From Sphingobacterium sp. (GTDB taxonomy: Bacteria > Bacteroidota > Bacteroidia > Sphingobacteriales > Sphingobacteriaceae), in the NCBI GenBank assembly GCA_031286695.1, contig JAITTY010000006.1, forward strand, positions 744,001-808,000: a stretch of DNA of 64,000 nt, in the 5' to 3' direction. Positions 53,001 to 62,496 of this stretch are shown here, one piece after another. Within the stretch, counting starts at the first letter, position 1, and the number at the start of each line of letters is the position of its first letter. Under the pieces are notes generated by a model. It did not search any database. It saw only the letters and a program-made list of their open reading frames with translations, and was not told the DNA's origin. The translations under genes were made by a program, and so were the position numbers.

Positions 53001-53174
53001 TTTTGTGCCAAACCAAAGAAAGCCCTGACTATCCTGCATACTACAGATGACCGCATTATTTGATAACCCTTCATTGATTTGATAATGTTTAAAATAATAA
53101 GGCTGTGCATGGAGCAATCTCGGAAGCAACAGAAAGAATAGAAAACGTAAAGACTTCAGGTTGATCATGATCAT
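50013..53174 (-). CDS. Hybrid-two-component-type sensor kinase with beta-propeller sensor, lacking the fused regulator
   Basis: A 1053-residue membrane kinase with a signal peptide (LLPRLLHAQ). The periplasmic sensor is two seven-bladed propellers built from Reg_prop repeats (such as LWFGTKDGLNRFDG and IWVGTWRDGLFCYN, through about residue 680) plus a Y_Y_Y domain (about 700-765). One membrane helix follows (about 772-795). HisKA has FYTDVAHEIRTPLTLIKAPL and HATPase_c has CYNLLNNALKYSS and PGSGLGLALTRSL. The usual fused receiver and AraC domains are absent; they form the next gene. Such sensors bind glycan breakdown products and switch on PULs. PUL 2 and the epimerase, divergent from it, are the likely targets. 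Confidence 0.95.
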   Translation of the reverse strand: MIMINLKSLRFLFFLLLPRLLHAQPYYFKHYQINEGLSNNAVICSMQDSQGFLWFGTKDGLNRFDGNNFKHFDASKSGKNSLGGNNIISLKEDFRKRIWIGTDQGIYCYDPVDEQFRLLSKQFENADVPVIITDQHKRIWFISNGMLYCHDLISHEIQQFTKSDLYITSISCTKNGTVFFGTPEGKIFQISSSGKPVLILDFQAKYGTKDWFSIEKITENRQGDLLIGTSKTGVYSYNFKDKSLKSILGPDQLHTFLYVRDIIQPNDHEYWFATESGLFIYQIDSRNYINIQKEQENPWGISDNAIYNILQDKDEGIWLGTYFGGINYYHKNNSIIEKFLPQDRPGSLKGSVVRIIKKDIDHNIWIGTENGGLSKLDPISGKIQNFSDRQGNLANNNIHGILPIGDKLLIGTFVNGLDIFSPKLQKVIYHIDRNSNATSSDLQSNFLFYLYKTRKGEILAASTRGLYRFDLEKKSFHLIDNVPEYMFYTTILEDKEGNIWVGTWRDGLFCYNPATKYFKHFTHRQNDPNALPNNRVNSLFEDSQNQIWIATEGGMAKKKPNQDSFENIGLAEGMPSNVTLAFLEDKQNNLWVSTSKGLVRYHLPSGRKRIFNLESGLPTIQFNYNSSFDDDNGNFYFGTINGLIRFNPEKLNQINYKNQIPIYITNFYINNRAINQYTDASILSKSILFTKNIKLKHDESSFSLDFAALHYQAPHSIHYSYKMDGLDDNWIDITSNQRAYFTKLAPGNYVFTVKAEDPNGNTIPTFASLKITILPPIWASVPAFICYALILAGLIIFVIHHFNEKIKQRNRQHLLTVQNLREQELYRSKINFYTDVAHEIRTPLTLIKAPLEKLMDKVDHNPVTDKLLLTMQNNTEKLIALSNQLLDFRQVETEGFKLHFESENISQTVQEIINNFTVTLQVQGKQIVSHIMPDIIGQVDIDAFDKICYNLLNNALKYSSSYIEVNLNMDKQKNIFILTVKNDGALIPSEERERIFEPFNRLKQNKNVPGSGLGLALTRSLTLKHQGTLLYSTNDLQLNVFSLTLPLNHNTNP

Positions 53175-53341
53175 TTGGTTATTGATACAAAATAGTGCTA
53201 AAATGAAACAATTTAATCTTATAATTTCTAAAAAAATTAAGACTTTAGCCTATATATTGTAATCGCTAAAATTATAAAAAATCTAGAAAAGGACGCATGT
53301 TCTATCTAAACAAAGATTATAAACCATTTAAAATATTACGA

Positions 53342-54502
53342 ATGAGAGGAAAATTGACCTTGCTTGGTCTTTCTGCAATGTTGACATTTTGTGTGTCTTG
53401 TCAGCAATCGACGGGTTCTAAAACTTCAAAAGCAGATTCTTTATCGGCCTTCATGGATACTGCACAGTTCAGCGGAACTATTGATCAAAAACAGGCTTAT
53501 CTATATGAACTGAGCAATAAAAATGGCGTACAAGCTTATTTTACCAATTTTGGTGCACGTTTAGTGGGATTATGGGTACCTGACAATAAGGGTGAATTAT
53601 GCGATGTTGTTTTGGGTTTTTCTAAAGCGGCTGATTATAATAATCCCAAGGAACCATTTTTTGGTACTATTGTAGGGCCTTTTGGTAATCGGATTGCTAA
53701 GGGAAAATTTAAGTTGGATGATAAAACTTATACATTGGCGGTAAATAACGGTCCTAATACGCTGCATGGAGGTTTTAAAGGTGTGCATTTTGCCAATTGG
53801 ACATTAAAATCATCAGATAAATCGTCTCTTACTTTTGCTTACACCTTACCTGATGGGCACGAGGGTTTTCCAGGAAATATCCAGATGGAAGTGACTTATA
53901 CGCTTAACGATAATAATGAATTGATGATTGCCTATCGTGCTACTTCCGATAAAAAGACAGTGATCAATTTGACCAATCATGCTTACTTTAATTTAAATGG
54001 TGAGGGAAGCGGTACAATTCTGGATCATCAGCTTCAATTGTTTGCGAATGAATACACACCAGTGGATAGTACACTAATACCAACAGGGCAATTGGCACCA
54101 GTAAAGGGAACAGCTTTTGATTTTACAACCTTGAAACCAATAGGAAAAGATATTAATGCCAATGATCAGCAACTGAGCTTTGGAAAGGGGTATGATCATA
54201 ACTTTGTCTTAAGCAAGGAGAAAGATGGCGAGTGGTACAAAGCAGCCCATGTGATTGGAGATAAATCGGGTATTGTTATGGATATTCTGACTGCAGAACC
54301 TGGAATACAATTTTATAGCGGTAATTTTATGAATGAACAAGTGCAATTGAAGAACGGGAAAAAAGACTCCTTTCGCACAGCTTTTTGCCTTGAGCCGCAA
54401 CATTTTCCGGATGCTCCGAATCAGCCCGCTTTCCCAACAACAGTCCTGAACCCAGGACAAGTTTATCAAACGAAATCCCTGTATCGTTTTTCGGTAAAAT
54501 AA
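53342..54502 (+). CDS. galM: Aldose 1-epimerase (mutarotase) lipoprotein
   Basis: A 386-residue enzyme that interconverts the anomers of free sugars. I start at ATG 53342 because it gives a compact lipoprotein signal (MRGKLTLLGLSAMLTFCVSC). ATG 53297, with AAAAGGA in front of it, is the alternative and adds 15 residues. The GalM beta-sandwich has AYFTNFGARLVGLWVPDNKG, the FGNRIAKG motif, the active-site His of VINLTNHAYFNLNG and the Glu of FCLEPQHFPDAPNQP. It is divergent from the propeller kinase and upstream of PUL 2, ending with its own hairpin. It likely processes sugars freed in the periplasm. Confidence 0.92.
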   Translation: MRGKLTLLGLSAMLTFCVSCQQSTGSKTSKADSLSAFMDTAQFSGTIDQKQAYLYELSNKNGVQAYFTNFGARLVGLWVPDNKGELCDVVLGFSKAADYNNPKEPFFGTIVGPFGNRIAKGKFKLDDKTYTLAVNNGPNTLHGGFKGVHFANWTLKSSDKSSLTFAYTLPDGHEGFPGNIQMEVTYTLNDNNELMIAYRATSDKKTVINLTNHAYFNLNGEGSGTILDHQLQLFANEYTPVDSTLIPTGQLAPVKGTAFDFTTLKPIGKDINANDQQLSFGKGYDHNFVLSKEKDGEWYKAAHVIGDKSGIVMDILTAEPGIQFYSGNFMNEQVQLKNGKKDSFRTAFCLEPQHFPDAPNQPAFPTTVLNPGQVYQTKSLYRFSVK

Positions 54503-54526
54503 TACATATTTAATAATGATTGGTTT

Positions 54527-54558
54527 GAAAGTACACCACTGAGAAGAGGTGTACTTTC
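54527..54558 (+). terminator. Hairpin terminator after the epimerase gene
   Basis: 11-bp stem GAAAGTACACC (54527-54537) / GGTGTACTTTC (54548-54558), followed by a T-rich stretch. Confidence 0.75.
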
Positions 54559-54662
54559 TCTGTTTTAAAGATCTTTAAAACGTTTTAGGATTGTTTTATT
54601 TATTTGATACAAATAGGCAGTTTTTTGAGAAAAAACGAAAGTCTGCAAGATTGATTATACCT

Positions 54663-54670
54663 TAATTTTG
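54663..54670 (+). promoter_or_regulatory. -7 box of PUL 2
   Basis: TAATTTTG matches TAnnTTTG, 34 bases before the SusC start codon. No well-spaced -33 TTG is visible, which fits a promoter that depends on an activator such as the neighbouring AraC-type regulator. Confidence 0.55.
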
Positions 54671-54704
54671 GACAAATCAATTATACAAACTAATCAATCT
54701 AGGT

Positions 54705-57700
54705 ATGTTTAAGGGTCTTAAATGTCTGCCAATATCTGCTACATTGCTCTGCTGTGCGAGCAGTTTTATTCCTTTAGCAAAGGGAGCTAATTTAATCCCA
54801 GTTTCTTCTGATGGGATCGAGTTGCAAAAAGCAATTAAAGGGGTTGTTAAGGATAAAGAGGGCAATCCGATCGTGGGAGCGACAGTCGCATTGAAATCCA
54901 AACCCAGTATCGCAGTTTCAACAGATGCGAAAGGTAATTTTAACCTGACAGGTGTCAATGTCGGTGAACTTTTGACCGTAAGATCTGTAGGCTACCTTCC
55001 CAAAGAAGTGACAGCAATCGCTGATTTGGCAATTACTTTAGAAGATGATAATGCACGTATCGATGAAGTTGTTGTGGTAGGGTACGGTACACAAAAGAAA
55101 GAATCTGTTACGGGTGCAATTACGGCAATTTCTTCACAGGATATTTCACGATCGGTGGCAACAACAACTTCTGGAGCCCTGGTCGGAAAGATAGCAGGGG
55201 TCAATAGCCGTATGTCAGATGGACGGCCAGGAGCAGCCACAGGGATCAGTATTCGGAATATGGGAACACCCTTATATGTAATCGACGGTGTTCAAAAAGA
55301 TGAAGGCCAATTCAACAATTTGGACTTCAATGATATTGAATCGGTTTCGGTATTGAAGGATGCATCGGCCGCTATTTATGGTGTACGTGCGGCCAATGGT
55401 GTTGTTGTTGTGACGACAAAGAAGGGAAAGCGGGGCGATAATAATACTTTTAATATCAATTCCTATTACGGCTGGCAGAGCATGTTCCGCTTTCCCAAGC
55501 CAGCAGATGCCAGTACTTATATCAAAAGCTATATTCAGTCTGATGCTATTCTCGGAACCGAACATCCACAATATACGTTGGCGGATCTTGAAAAATGGCA
55601 ACAAGGTACCGAGAAAGGATATCGTCCTTTTGATTGGTATGATTATATTCTCAAAACCAGCCCACAGACCTATGTTTCGGGTAATGTCAGTGGTGGATCG
55701 GAGAAAATTAATTATTACCTGAGTGTAGGACATTTGGATCAGCAATCCATCATCCGTAATTACGGCGGCTTTAATCGTACCAATGTGCAGATGAATATTG
55801 ACGCGAATGTATCGAAACGATTAAAGATAGGGGCCAATTTGAACGGACGGATCGAACAGCGCAAACAACCTGGAGTACCCGGCGCTGACGATACTTGGCA
55901 GGCCTTATTTGCGATATATCGTAACCTGCCTACTGCGCGACCTTTTGCCAACGATAATCCTTTATATCCAACGCAGACATCGCCCAATGCGGAAACCAAC
56001 TTTGCGATGTTGAATTATGATCTTTCTGGTACATATCAGGAAAAATGGCGGGTGATGCAGTTAAATTTTAATGCGGAATATAAGATCACAAATGATTTGA
56101 TTGCTAAGGGGACAATAGGCTATTATCTGGCCAATAAATGGATGGATAATCAAGAGTTTACCTATAAACTATATGGCTACGATGAGAAGACAGACACGTA
56201 CCCGGTCACTTTTAGCATGGACAACCCTTGGAGAGAAAGATCTATTTCGCAGGTGGAAGAAATCTCCACCCAATTTACCTTAAATTATAATAAGCGATTC
56301 GGCAAACATGGAATCAATGCTGTGCTTGCTGCTGAGTCCATAAAACGGGATAATCCAGACGTTTACGTGCACGATCGCCCAGCATCCAATGCCTTGAGTT
56401 TGATCTATTTTCAGACAATGGACACCTATAATGATACGGGCGTGAATACCCAAGCGAGAGCCGGTTTTGCAGGTCGGGTCAATTATGATTATGATCAGAA
56501 ATATCTCTTGGAGCTTTCTTCGCGCTATGACGGTTCTTGGAAATTCGCTCCGGGAAGCCGATGGGGATTTTTTCCTTCGGTATCTGCAGGCTGGCGTGTT
56601 TCATCCGAAAAATTTTGGTCTGAAGGTATGAAAAAGGTATTGGACGATGTGAAATTAAGAGGATCTTACGGTGTATTGGGCGATGATAATTTGGATGCCT
56701 GGGAATATTTTGCTTTTGGTTACTTAAGTGGATATAATTATTTCCGGAAACCTGTCCGTGACGGCTATCAGAATATAGTCGGTTCAACAATTGATGGGAA
56801 TTACGTGATTGGTTCTCAGGCGAGAGGTCTTCCTGTTAAAACACTTTCTTGGATTCAGGCCCATATGCTAAATGTTGGTTTGGACTTTAGTACACTAAAA
56901 GGTAAATTAACAGGTTCGGTAGATTTCTTCCGTCGAAAAAGAACAGGACTGCCCGCGAAGCGAGAAGATGTATTGATACCGAATGAAGTAGGCTTTAGTT
57001 TACCTTATGAAAATCTGAATTCAGATATTCACCAAGGTGTCGATGGATCTTTAATGTGGCGGAGTAGCGTCAATGGATTTAACTATTTCGTAGGCGGTAA
57101 TTTCACTTTCGCACGGCAAACTGATGGTGAGCAATATAAACCACGTTTTGGAAACTCTTTGGATCAATATCGGAAATCGATCTATGACCGTTATGCCTTT
57201 CTCAATTGGGGATTACATTCCATTGGACAATTCCAGTCCTGGGAAGAAATTGCAAATTATGATGTAGACAATGACCGTAAAGGTAACTCATCATTACGGC
57301 CGGGTGATATCAAGTACGAAGATATTAATGGCGATAAAGTGATCAATGAGTTGGATGAGCGGCCAATCGGATATCGACAAGGCGGCCTTCCTTATTTCAA
57401 TTACGGAATTAATCTTGGTGGCCAATTTAAGGGATTTGATTTGGCAATGGATTTCACCGGAGCAGCTTTTGCTTCCTTTAATCCGAGTTATGAGGCCGTA
57501 TTCCCTTTTCATGATGGTGGCAACAATCCGCAGTACTATATGGAAAACCAGTGGAAGTTGAGTGATATTACGGATCCAAATAGTGCCTTGATCCCTGGAA
57601 AATATCCTACGTTAATTAAAGGAAATAGGGATCATAGCAATTATTGGCATAGTGACTTTTGGCTTACCAATGTCAACTATCTGAAATTAAGAAATCTGCA

Positions 57701-57896
57701 GATCGGATATACTTTGCCGGATAAATGGATGAAACCTCGAGGAATTCAGAAATTGAGGATATATACCATGATGCAGAATCTGTTTAGCATAGATAATTTG
57801 GGTGATATGAAGATCGATCCGGAAATCACAAGTGATTCGGGCGTTCAGTACCCAACAAACAGAGTTATAAATGTTGGTGTTACCTTAACTTTTTAA
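54705..57896 (+). CDS. SusC/RagA-family TonB-dependent outer membrane receptor
   Basis: A complete 1063-residue SusC. The signal peptide ends near residue 28. A carboxypeptidase-regulatory-like domain (about 42-115, KGVVKDKEGNPIVGATVALK) leads to the TonB box-like strand IDEVVVVGYGTQKKESVTGA. The plug holds TPLYVIDGVQKDEGQFNNLD and VSVLKDASAAIYGVRAANGV, followed by a 22-strand barrel ending in VINVGVTLTF. It imports oligosaccharides with the SusD whose ATG overlaps its stop codon by one base. It is the first gene of PUL 2 and follows a -7 box at 54663. Confidence 0.97.
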   Translation: MFKGLKCLPISATLLCCASSFIPLAKGANLIPVSSDGIELQKAIKGVVKDKEGNPIVGATVALKSKPSIAVSTDAKGNFNLTGVNVGELLTVRSVGYLPKEVTAIADLAITLEDDNARIDEVVVVGYGTQKKESVTGAITAISSQDISRSVATTTSGALVGKIAGVNSRMSDGRPGAATGISIRNMGTPLYVIDGVQKDEGQFNNLDFNDIESVSVLKDASAAIYGVRAANGVVVVTTKKGKRGDNNTFNINSYYGWQSMFRFPKPADASTYIKSYIQSDAILGTEHPQYTLADLEKWQQGTEKGYRPFDWYDYILKTSPQTYVSGNVSGGSEKINYYLSVGHLDQQSIIRNYGGFNRTNVQMNIDANVSKRLKIGANLNGRIEQRKQPGVPGADDTWQALFAIYRNLPTARPFANDNPLYPTQTSPNAETNFAMLNYDLSGTYQEKWRVMQLNFNAEYKITNDLIAKGTIGYYLANKWMDNQEFTYKLYGYDEKTDTYPVTFSMDNPWRERSISQVEEISTQFTLNYNKRFGKHGINAVLAAESIKRDNPDVYVHDRPASNALSLIYFQTMDTYNDTGVNTQARAGFAGRVNYDYDQKYLLELSSRYDGSWKFAPGSRWGFFPSVSAGWRVSSEKFWSEGMKKVLDDVKLRGSYGVLGDDNLDAWEYFAFGYLSGYNYFRKPVRDGYQNIVGSTIDGNYVIGSQARGLPVKTLSWIQAHMLNVGLDFSTLKGKLTGSVDFFRRKRTGLPAKREDVLIPNEVGFSLPYENLNSDIHQGVDGSLMWRSSVNGFNYFVGGNFTFARQTDGEQYKPRFGNSLDQYRKSIYDRYAFLNWGLHSIGQFQSWEEIANYDVDNDRKGNSSLRPGDIKYEDINGDKVINELDERPIGYRQGGLPYFNYGINLGGQFKGFDLAMDFTGAAFASFNPSYEAVFPFHDGGNNPQYYMENQWKLSDITDPNSALIPGKYPTLIKGNRDHSNYWHSDFWLTNVNYLKLRNLQIGYTLPDKWMKPRGIQKLRIYTMMQNLFSIDNLGDMKIDPEITSDSGVQYPTNRVINVGVTLTF

Positions 57897-59725
57897 TGAA
57901 GATGATAAATAAGAAAGTTATTTTATTGGGTGTATGTTTGGTATGTACATTTTCAAGCTGCAATAAATTTTTGGAACGGGAATCACAGGCTATTTTTACC
58001 GACGATCAGATCTTTTCGGATCAGAATATGATAAAATCTGTGCTAGCGAATTATTATGGACGGATTAGCTGGGGACAGCAATTTGGCGACAATGGATCTT
58101 TTGCGATGTTAGACGAGGCCGGATTTTCAAGTGGTGGTCCCAATACAATGCAGGAATTTCCGAATGACTTTTGGCGTATGTATGACTATGAACTGATTCG
58201 CAATCTGAATCAATTTATCGTAGGTGTTCGTCAATCATCATTGGACGAAAATAATAAAAAGAGTATCGAAGGCGAGGCGAGATTTATTCGTGCTTGGACC
58301 TACTTCAATATGATTAAGCGTTTGGGAGGTGTGCCTTTGGTGGGGGATAAGATCTATGACTATACGGGTGGTATGGATCCGGCAGAGTTGCAGACACCTC
58401 GATCAACAGAAGCCGAGAGTTATAATTATGTGATTAGCGAATGTACCGAGGCGGCTAAAATGCTCGGTATAGAGAAAACCATAAATTCAGCTAGAGCGAA
58501 TAAATGGACAGCTTTGGCACTCAAGGCGCGAGCAAGTCTGTACGCTGCTTCTATAGCGAAGTATAACTATAAAACACCGGATGTTAAAACGGCAGGGAAT
58601 GAGGTGGGGATTCCGGCAGCCGAAGCCAATAAATATTACCAGATAGCTTATGAATCCGCATTGGATATTATCAGCAATAGCCCTTATGCGCTCTATAATG
58701 GAAATGCCGACAAAGGAAAGAACTTCTACCTTGCCGTAAGTTCAAAATCAAGTAGCAATGAAGTTATTTGGGCGAAGGATTATGCGTATCCGGGTGAAAC
58801 ACACTTTTTTACCAACAATAACATTGCCTCATCCGTACGTGGAGATATTGATGCCAATTTTGTGACGCCTGTTTTAAATTTGGTGGAAGCATTTGAATAT
58901 ACAAATGATCGGAATGGTACGTTGAAAACGAAGACTGCCACGGGAGATTACATTTATTACAATAACCCAGAAGAGTTATTCGCCAATAAAGACGCACGCC
59001 TATATGGTACTGTAATTTATTCTGGGGCAGATTTTGCCGGTACCAAAATCACTTATCAAGCCGGTGTTCGATACAAAGAGGGGGGTGTTTGGAAGACGAT
59101 GACCGCAATACCCGGTGCTTCTGATTCCAAATTTGGAGGAATTATTACAAGCAAAGATGGCCCAACGACTTCCAACGATATGTATGTCAACAAGACGGGA
59201 TTTAATATCAGGAAATTTATTGACGAAAATAAAGATGCTTCTACCCGCGGGCGGGGCTCGGACATTTGGTTTGTTCGTTTTCGTTATGCCGAATTTCTGC
59301 TGATTGCCGCAGAGGCAGGACTTGAACTTGGTAAACCGCAAGCTGAGTTAACGGGATATGTCAATAAGATCAGGGAGCGCGCGGGGATACAGCCATTGAC
59401 GACTATTTCTTTGAATGATATCATTCAAGAGCGCCGGGTTGAATTTGCCTTCGAAGATCATCGTTATTGGGATCTGAAGCGTTTGCGGATTGCCCATGAA
59501 ATCTGGAATGGAAGCGCTGATAATTACAATGCGGTACACTATGCCCTATTTCCTTATAAAATATATGCTCCGGGGGATCCGAACGATGGTAAATGGGTCT
59601 TTGAGAAACAGAAATCTAGTCATACACTCTATCCAAGAAATTTTAAGTATCAGAACTATTATAATTTCATCGATCAAGGCTGGATTAATAATAATCCTAA
59701 GTTAGTTCGAAATCCTTATCAATAG
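57896..59725 (+). CDS. SusD/RagB-family glycan-binding lipoprotein
   Basis: A 609-residue surface lipoprotein; the lipobox is FSSC (Cys about residue 22). The SusD N-terminal region spans about residues 25-250 with SIEGEARFIRAWTYFNMIKR and LGGVPLVGDKIYDYTGGMDP. The C-terminal part holds IIQERRVEFAFEDHRYWDLK and a final LVRNPYQ. It is somewhat longer than average, with insertions in the middle (about 360-440). The start codon overlaps the SusC stop (TAATG), so translation is coupled. Confidence 0.96.
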   Translation: MKMINKKVILLGVCLVCTFSSCNKFLERESQAIFTDDQIFSDQNMIKSVLANYYGRISWGQQFGDNGSFAMLDEAGFSSGGPNTMQEFPNDFWRMYDYELIRNLNQFIVGVRQSSLDENNKKSIEGEARFIRAWTYFNMIKRLGGVPLVGDKIYDYTGGMDPAELQTPRSTEAESYNYVISECTEAAKMLGIEKTINSARANKWTALALKARASLYAASIAKYNYKTPDVKTAGNEVGIPAAEANKYYQIAYESALDIISNSPYALYNGNADKGKNFYLAVSSKSSSNEVIWAKDYAYPGETHFFTNNNIASSVRGDIDANFVTPVLNLVEAFEYTNDRNGTLKTKTATGDYIYYNNPEELFANKDARLYGTVIYSGADFAGTKITYQAGVRYKEGGVWKTMTAIPGASDSKFGGIITSKDGPTTSNDMYVNKTGFNIRKFIDENKDASTRGRGSDIWFVRFRYAEFLLIAAEAGLELGKPQAELTGYVNKIRERAGIQPLTTISLNDIIQERRVEFAFEDHRYWDLKRLRIAHEIWNGSADNYNAVHYALFPYKIYAPGDPNDGKWVFEKQKSSHTLYPRNFKYQNYYNFIDQGWINNNPKLVRNPYQ

Positions 59726-59735
59726 CATTAGTCTT

Positions 59736-60410
59736 ATGAAAACTTTTTTTTGTAAATTAATAGTCAGTTTGTGTTTGATCTTAGGTGTATTTGCTTGTGG
59801 CAAAGATAACTATGATGCACCTAAAAGTACACTGAACGGCCGGGTAACCTACAATTCAGAACCTCTGGGAGTAAGGGGATCAAATCAGTCCGTTTCACTT
59901 CAGCTATGGCAAGATGGTTTTCCACTTCGATCTGCTATTAATGTGTATGTGACGCAGGATGGTTCATTTGCTGCAAAGCTCTTTGATGGGCAGTACAAAT
60001 TGGTGGCAACCAGCGGAAATGGCCCCTGGTTGAATAGTACCGATACAGTGCTGGTGAATGTACAGGGCAATACAAGCATCGACTACCCAGTTAAACCTTA
60101 TTATACCATGAGTAATATTACTTATAATGTTCAAGGAAATATGCTAAAAGCTTCTTTTGAGGTCAAGACAATAGATGCTTCAAGAACGATTGATTTTGCA
60201 ACCTTATTGGTCAATGATACAAAATTCGTGGATTTGGGTCAATATACCTATAAAATGGAAAAAACTGGAATTAGTACGGGGCATGTCGACCTGGAGTTGG
60301 ATATCAAAGATATTTTGACCAAGAGTGCTGCAGTATATGCGCGTGTGGGCTTGAAGATAAGCGGTATCACCGAGGCGCTATACGATAGTTCACCTAAGAA
60401 ATTGAAATAG
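59736..60410 (+). CDS. DUF3823-family lipoprotein
   Basis: A 224-residue lipoprotein (LGVFAC, Cys about residue 21). The DUF3823 pattern is clear: a first beta-sandwich with STLNGRVTYNSEPLGVRGSN and VYVTQDGSFAAKLFDGQYKL, then a second with DTVLVNVQGNTSIDYPVKPY. Such proteins are found almost only behind susCD pairs and are thought to be surface glycan-binding proteins of the SusE/F kind. It lies 10 bases after susD and 2 bases before the GH127 gene. Confidence 0.9.
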   Translation: MKTFFCKLIVSLCLILGVFACGKDNYDAPKSTLNGRVTYNSEPLGVRGSNQSVSLQLWQDGFPLRSAINVYVTQDGSFAAKLFDGQYKLVATSGNGPWLNSTDTVLVNVQGNTSIDYPVKPYYTMSNITYNVQGNMLKASFEVKTIDASRTIDFATLLVNDTKFVDLGQYTYKMEKTGISTGHVDLELDIKDILTKSAAVYARVGLKISGITEALYDSSPKKLK

Positions 60411-60412
60411 CA

Positions 60413-62458
60413 ATGATCAAAAGAACTAGCTTTTTAAGCCTATTCATGGGCATCGGTCTCGCTACCTCTGCGCAAACAGGAATAGCAACAGCTGTAGACC
60501 AATTACCATTAACCGGTAAGAATACACAATATGTTAATAATAGGGCTCCTTTAAGACAGAATGCCTTGATAAAATTACCCGTGGGCAGTATCGTCCCCGA
60601 AGGTTGGCTTGGGAAGTATCTGGAGCTGCAGAAAGATGGTCTTACAGGCCATCTGGGCGAAATTAGTGCCTGGTTGTCCAAAAAGAATAATGCTTGGTTA
60701 AGTACGAATGGGAAAGGAGATTATGGCTGGGAAGAAGTTCCTTATTGGTTAAAAGGCTACGCTAATTTGGGCTACATCTTGAAAGATCCTAAAATCATAG
60801 CGGAGTCAAAGATCTGGTTAGAAGCAGCGCTAAAAAGCCAGCGTCCTGATGGATACTTTGGACCATTGATCCTACGTAATAACAAACCGGATCTTTGGGG
60901 AAATATGTTGATGCTATGGTGTTTGCAATCTTACTATGAATATAGCGGTGACCAACGTGTTTTAACGTTGATGACCAATTATTTTAAATGGCAAGCCAAT
61001 TTGCCAGATAGTTTTTTTCTCAAGGACTACTGGGAGAATAGCCGTGGTGGCGACAATTTGCTATCCGTATATTGGCTCTATAATAGAACACAAGGTAATG
61101 AATGGTTGATGGATTTAGCGGATAAAATCCATCGGAATACAGCCAATTGGCGGCAGAAAGATGATTTGCCCAATTGGCATAATGTCAACGTAGCGCAGTG
61201 CTTTAGAGAGCCAGCAACCTATTATCTGAAAAGCCAGTCGACTGCAGATCTTAACGCAACCTACGATAATTTTCATTTTGTCAGACAAGTATTTGGTCAG
61301 GTTCCGGGCGGCATGTTCGGTGCCGATGAAAATGCACGTCCGGGATATACCGATCCCCGTCAGGGAGTGGAAACCTGTGGAATGGTGGAGCAGATGGCTT
61401 CCAATGAAATCCTTCTCGGGATAACAGGCGATCCTTTTTGGGCGGATCATGCGGAAGAAGTTGCTTTTAATACCTATCCAGCCGCTGTGACAGCCGATTT
61501 TAAAGCATTACGTTATATCACGAGCCCTAATATGACTATTAGCGATAGCCATAATCATGCTCCCGGGATTGATAACAATGGGCCATTTTTAATGATGAAC
61601 CCCTTTAGTTCACGTTGTTGTCAACATAATCACAGTCAGGGCTGGCCATATTATGCGGAGCATCTGTATATGGCAACGAATGATAATGGTGTTGCGGCAG
61701 TACTTTATGCCGCATCAAAAGCTGAAGTCAAAGTCGGAAACAATCAAGCCATTCAGATCAGACAAGAATCCAATTATCCGTTTGAAGAATCGCTGCGATT
61801 TGAAATAGGAACACAGGGTAAAACGGTTGATTTTCCCTTCTATCTCCGTATACCTGCCTGGGGGAAGCAAGCCAAAGTAACGGTTAATGGTAAAAGTCAG
61901 GCTATAGAAGCTGGAGCAAAATATATTCGGATTGAACGGAAATGGAAAGACGGCGACAAGGTCGAACTTTCCTTACCGATGACCATAGATCTGAAAACAT
62001 GGACAGCCAACAAGAATTCAGTTAGTATCCAGCGTGGACCATTAACCTATGCGCTCAAAATCAAAGAGAATTATGTGAAAAAGGACAGTAAGGCTTCGGC
62101 AATTGGGGATTCCAAATGGCAGGAGACTGCAGATCCATCAAAATGGCCATCCTATGAAATCCTTCCTGCAAGTGAGTGGAACTATGGACTTGTACAAAAT
62201 CAGCTACAAGCTGTTGATCAATTAAAAGTTGTCAAACGACCATGGCCTAAAGATGCATTTCCTTTCGACGCAGAAGCAGTGCCCATTTCGATTCTTGTGA
62301 AAGCGAAACGTATTGATGGATGGAAAATTGATGAAAACGGGTTAACTGGTGTATTGCCACTGAGTCCCGTCGAAAGTACGGGCGAGGTACAGGAAGTTGA
62401 ACTGATTCCGATGGGAGCAGCACGTTTACGCATTGCTGCTTTTCCAACTGTGAAATAA
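60413..62458 (+). CDS. GH127-type beta-L-arabinofuranosidase (DUF1680)
   Basis: A 681-residue exported enzyme, signal peptide to about residue 20 (ATSAQ). The catalytic (alpha/alpha)6 barrel spans about residues 50-430, followed by two beta-sandwich domains. The zinc and nucleophile residues known from HypBA1 are present: the E-x-C of GVETCGMVEQ (E320, C322) and the adjacent pair C402-C403 in RCCQHNHSQGWPYYAEHLY, with a Glu at 306 as acid/base candidate. In HypBA1 the cysteine acts as nucleophile to release beta-L-arabinofuranose. A related GH146 activity is possible. It is 2 bases behind DUF3823 in PUL 2. Confidence 0.9.
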   Translation: MIKRTSFLSLFMGIGLATSAQTGIATAVDQLPLTGKNTQYVNNRAPLRQNALIKLPVGSIVPEGWLGKYLELQKDGLTGHLGEISAWLSKKNNAWLSTNGKGDYGWEEVPYWLKGYANLGYILKDPKIIAESKIWLEAALKSQRPDGYFGPLILRNNKPDLWGNMLMLWCLQSYYEYSGDQRVLTLMTNYFKWQANLPDSFFLKDYWENSRGGDNLLSVYWLYNRTQGNEWLMDLADKIHRNTANWRQKDDLPNWHNVNVAQCFREPATYYLKSQSTADLNATYDNFHFVRQVFGQVPGGMFGADENARPGYTDPRQGVETCGMVEQMASNEILLGITGDPFWADHAEEVAFNTYPAAVTADFKALRYITSPNMTISDSHNHAPGIDNNGPFLMMNPFSSRCCQHNHSQGWPYYAEHLYMATNDNGVAAVLYAASKAEVKVGNNQAIQIRQESNYPFEESLRFEIGTQGKTVDFPFYLRIPAWGKQAKVTVNGKSQAIEAGAKYIRIERKWKDGDKVELSLPMTIDLKTWTANKNSVSIQRGPLTYALKIKENYVKKDSKASAIGDSKWQETADPSKWPSYEILPASEWNYGLVQNQLQAVDQLKVVKRPWPKDAFPFDAEAVPISILVKAKRIDGWKIDENGLTGVLPLSPVESTGEVQEVELIPMGAARLRIAAFPTVK

Positions 62459-62496
62459 TGTAAATACGATATAAATAAATGACTTAACGATTTTTT

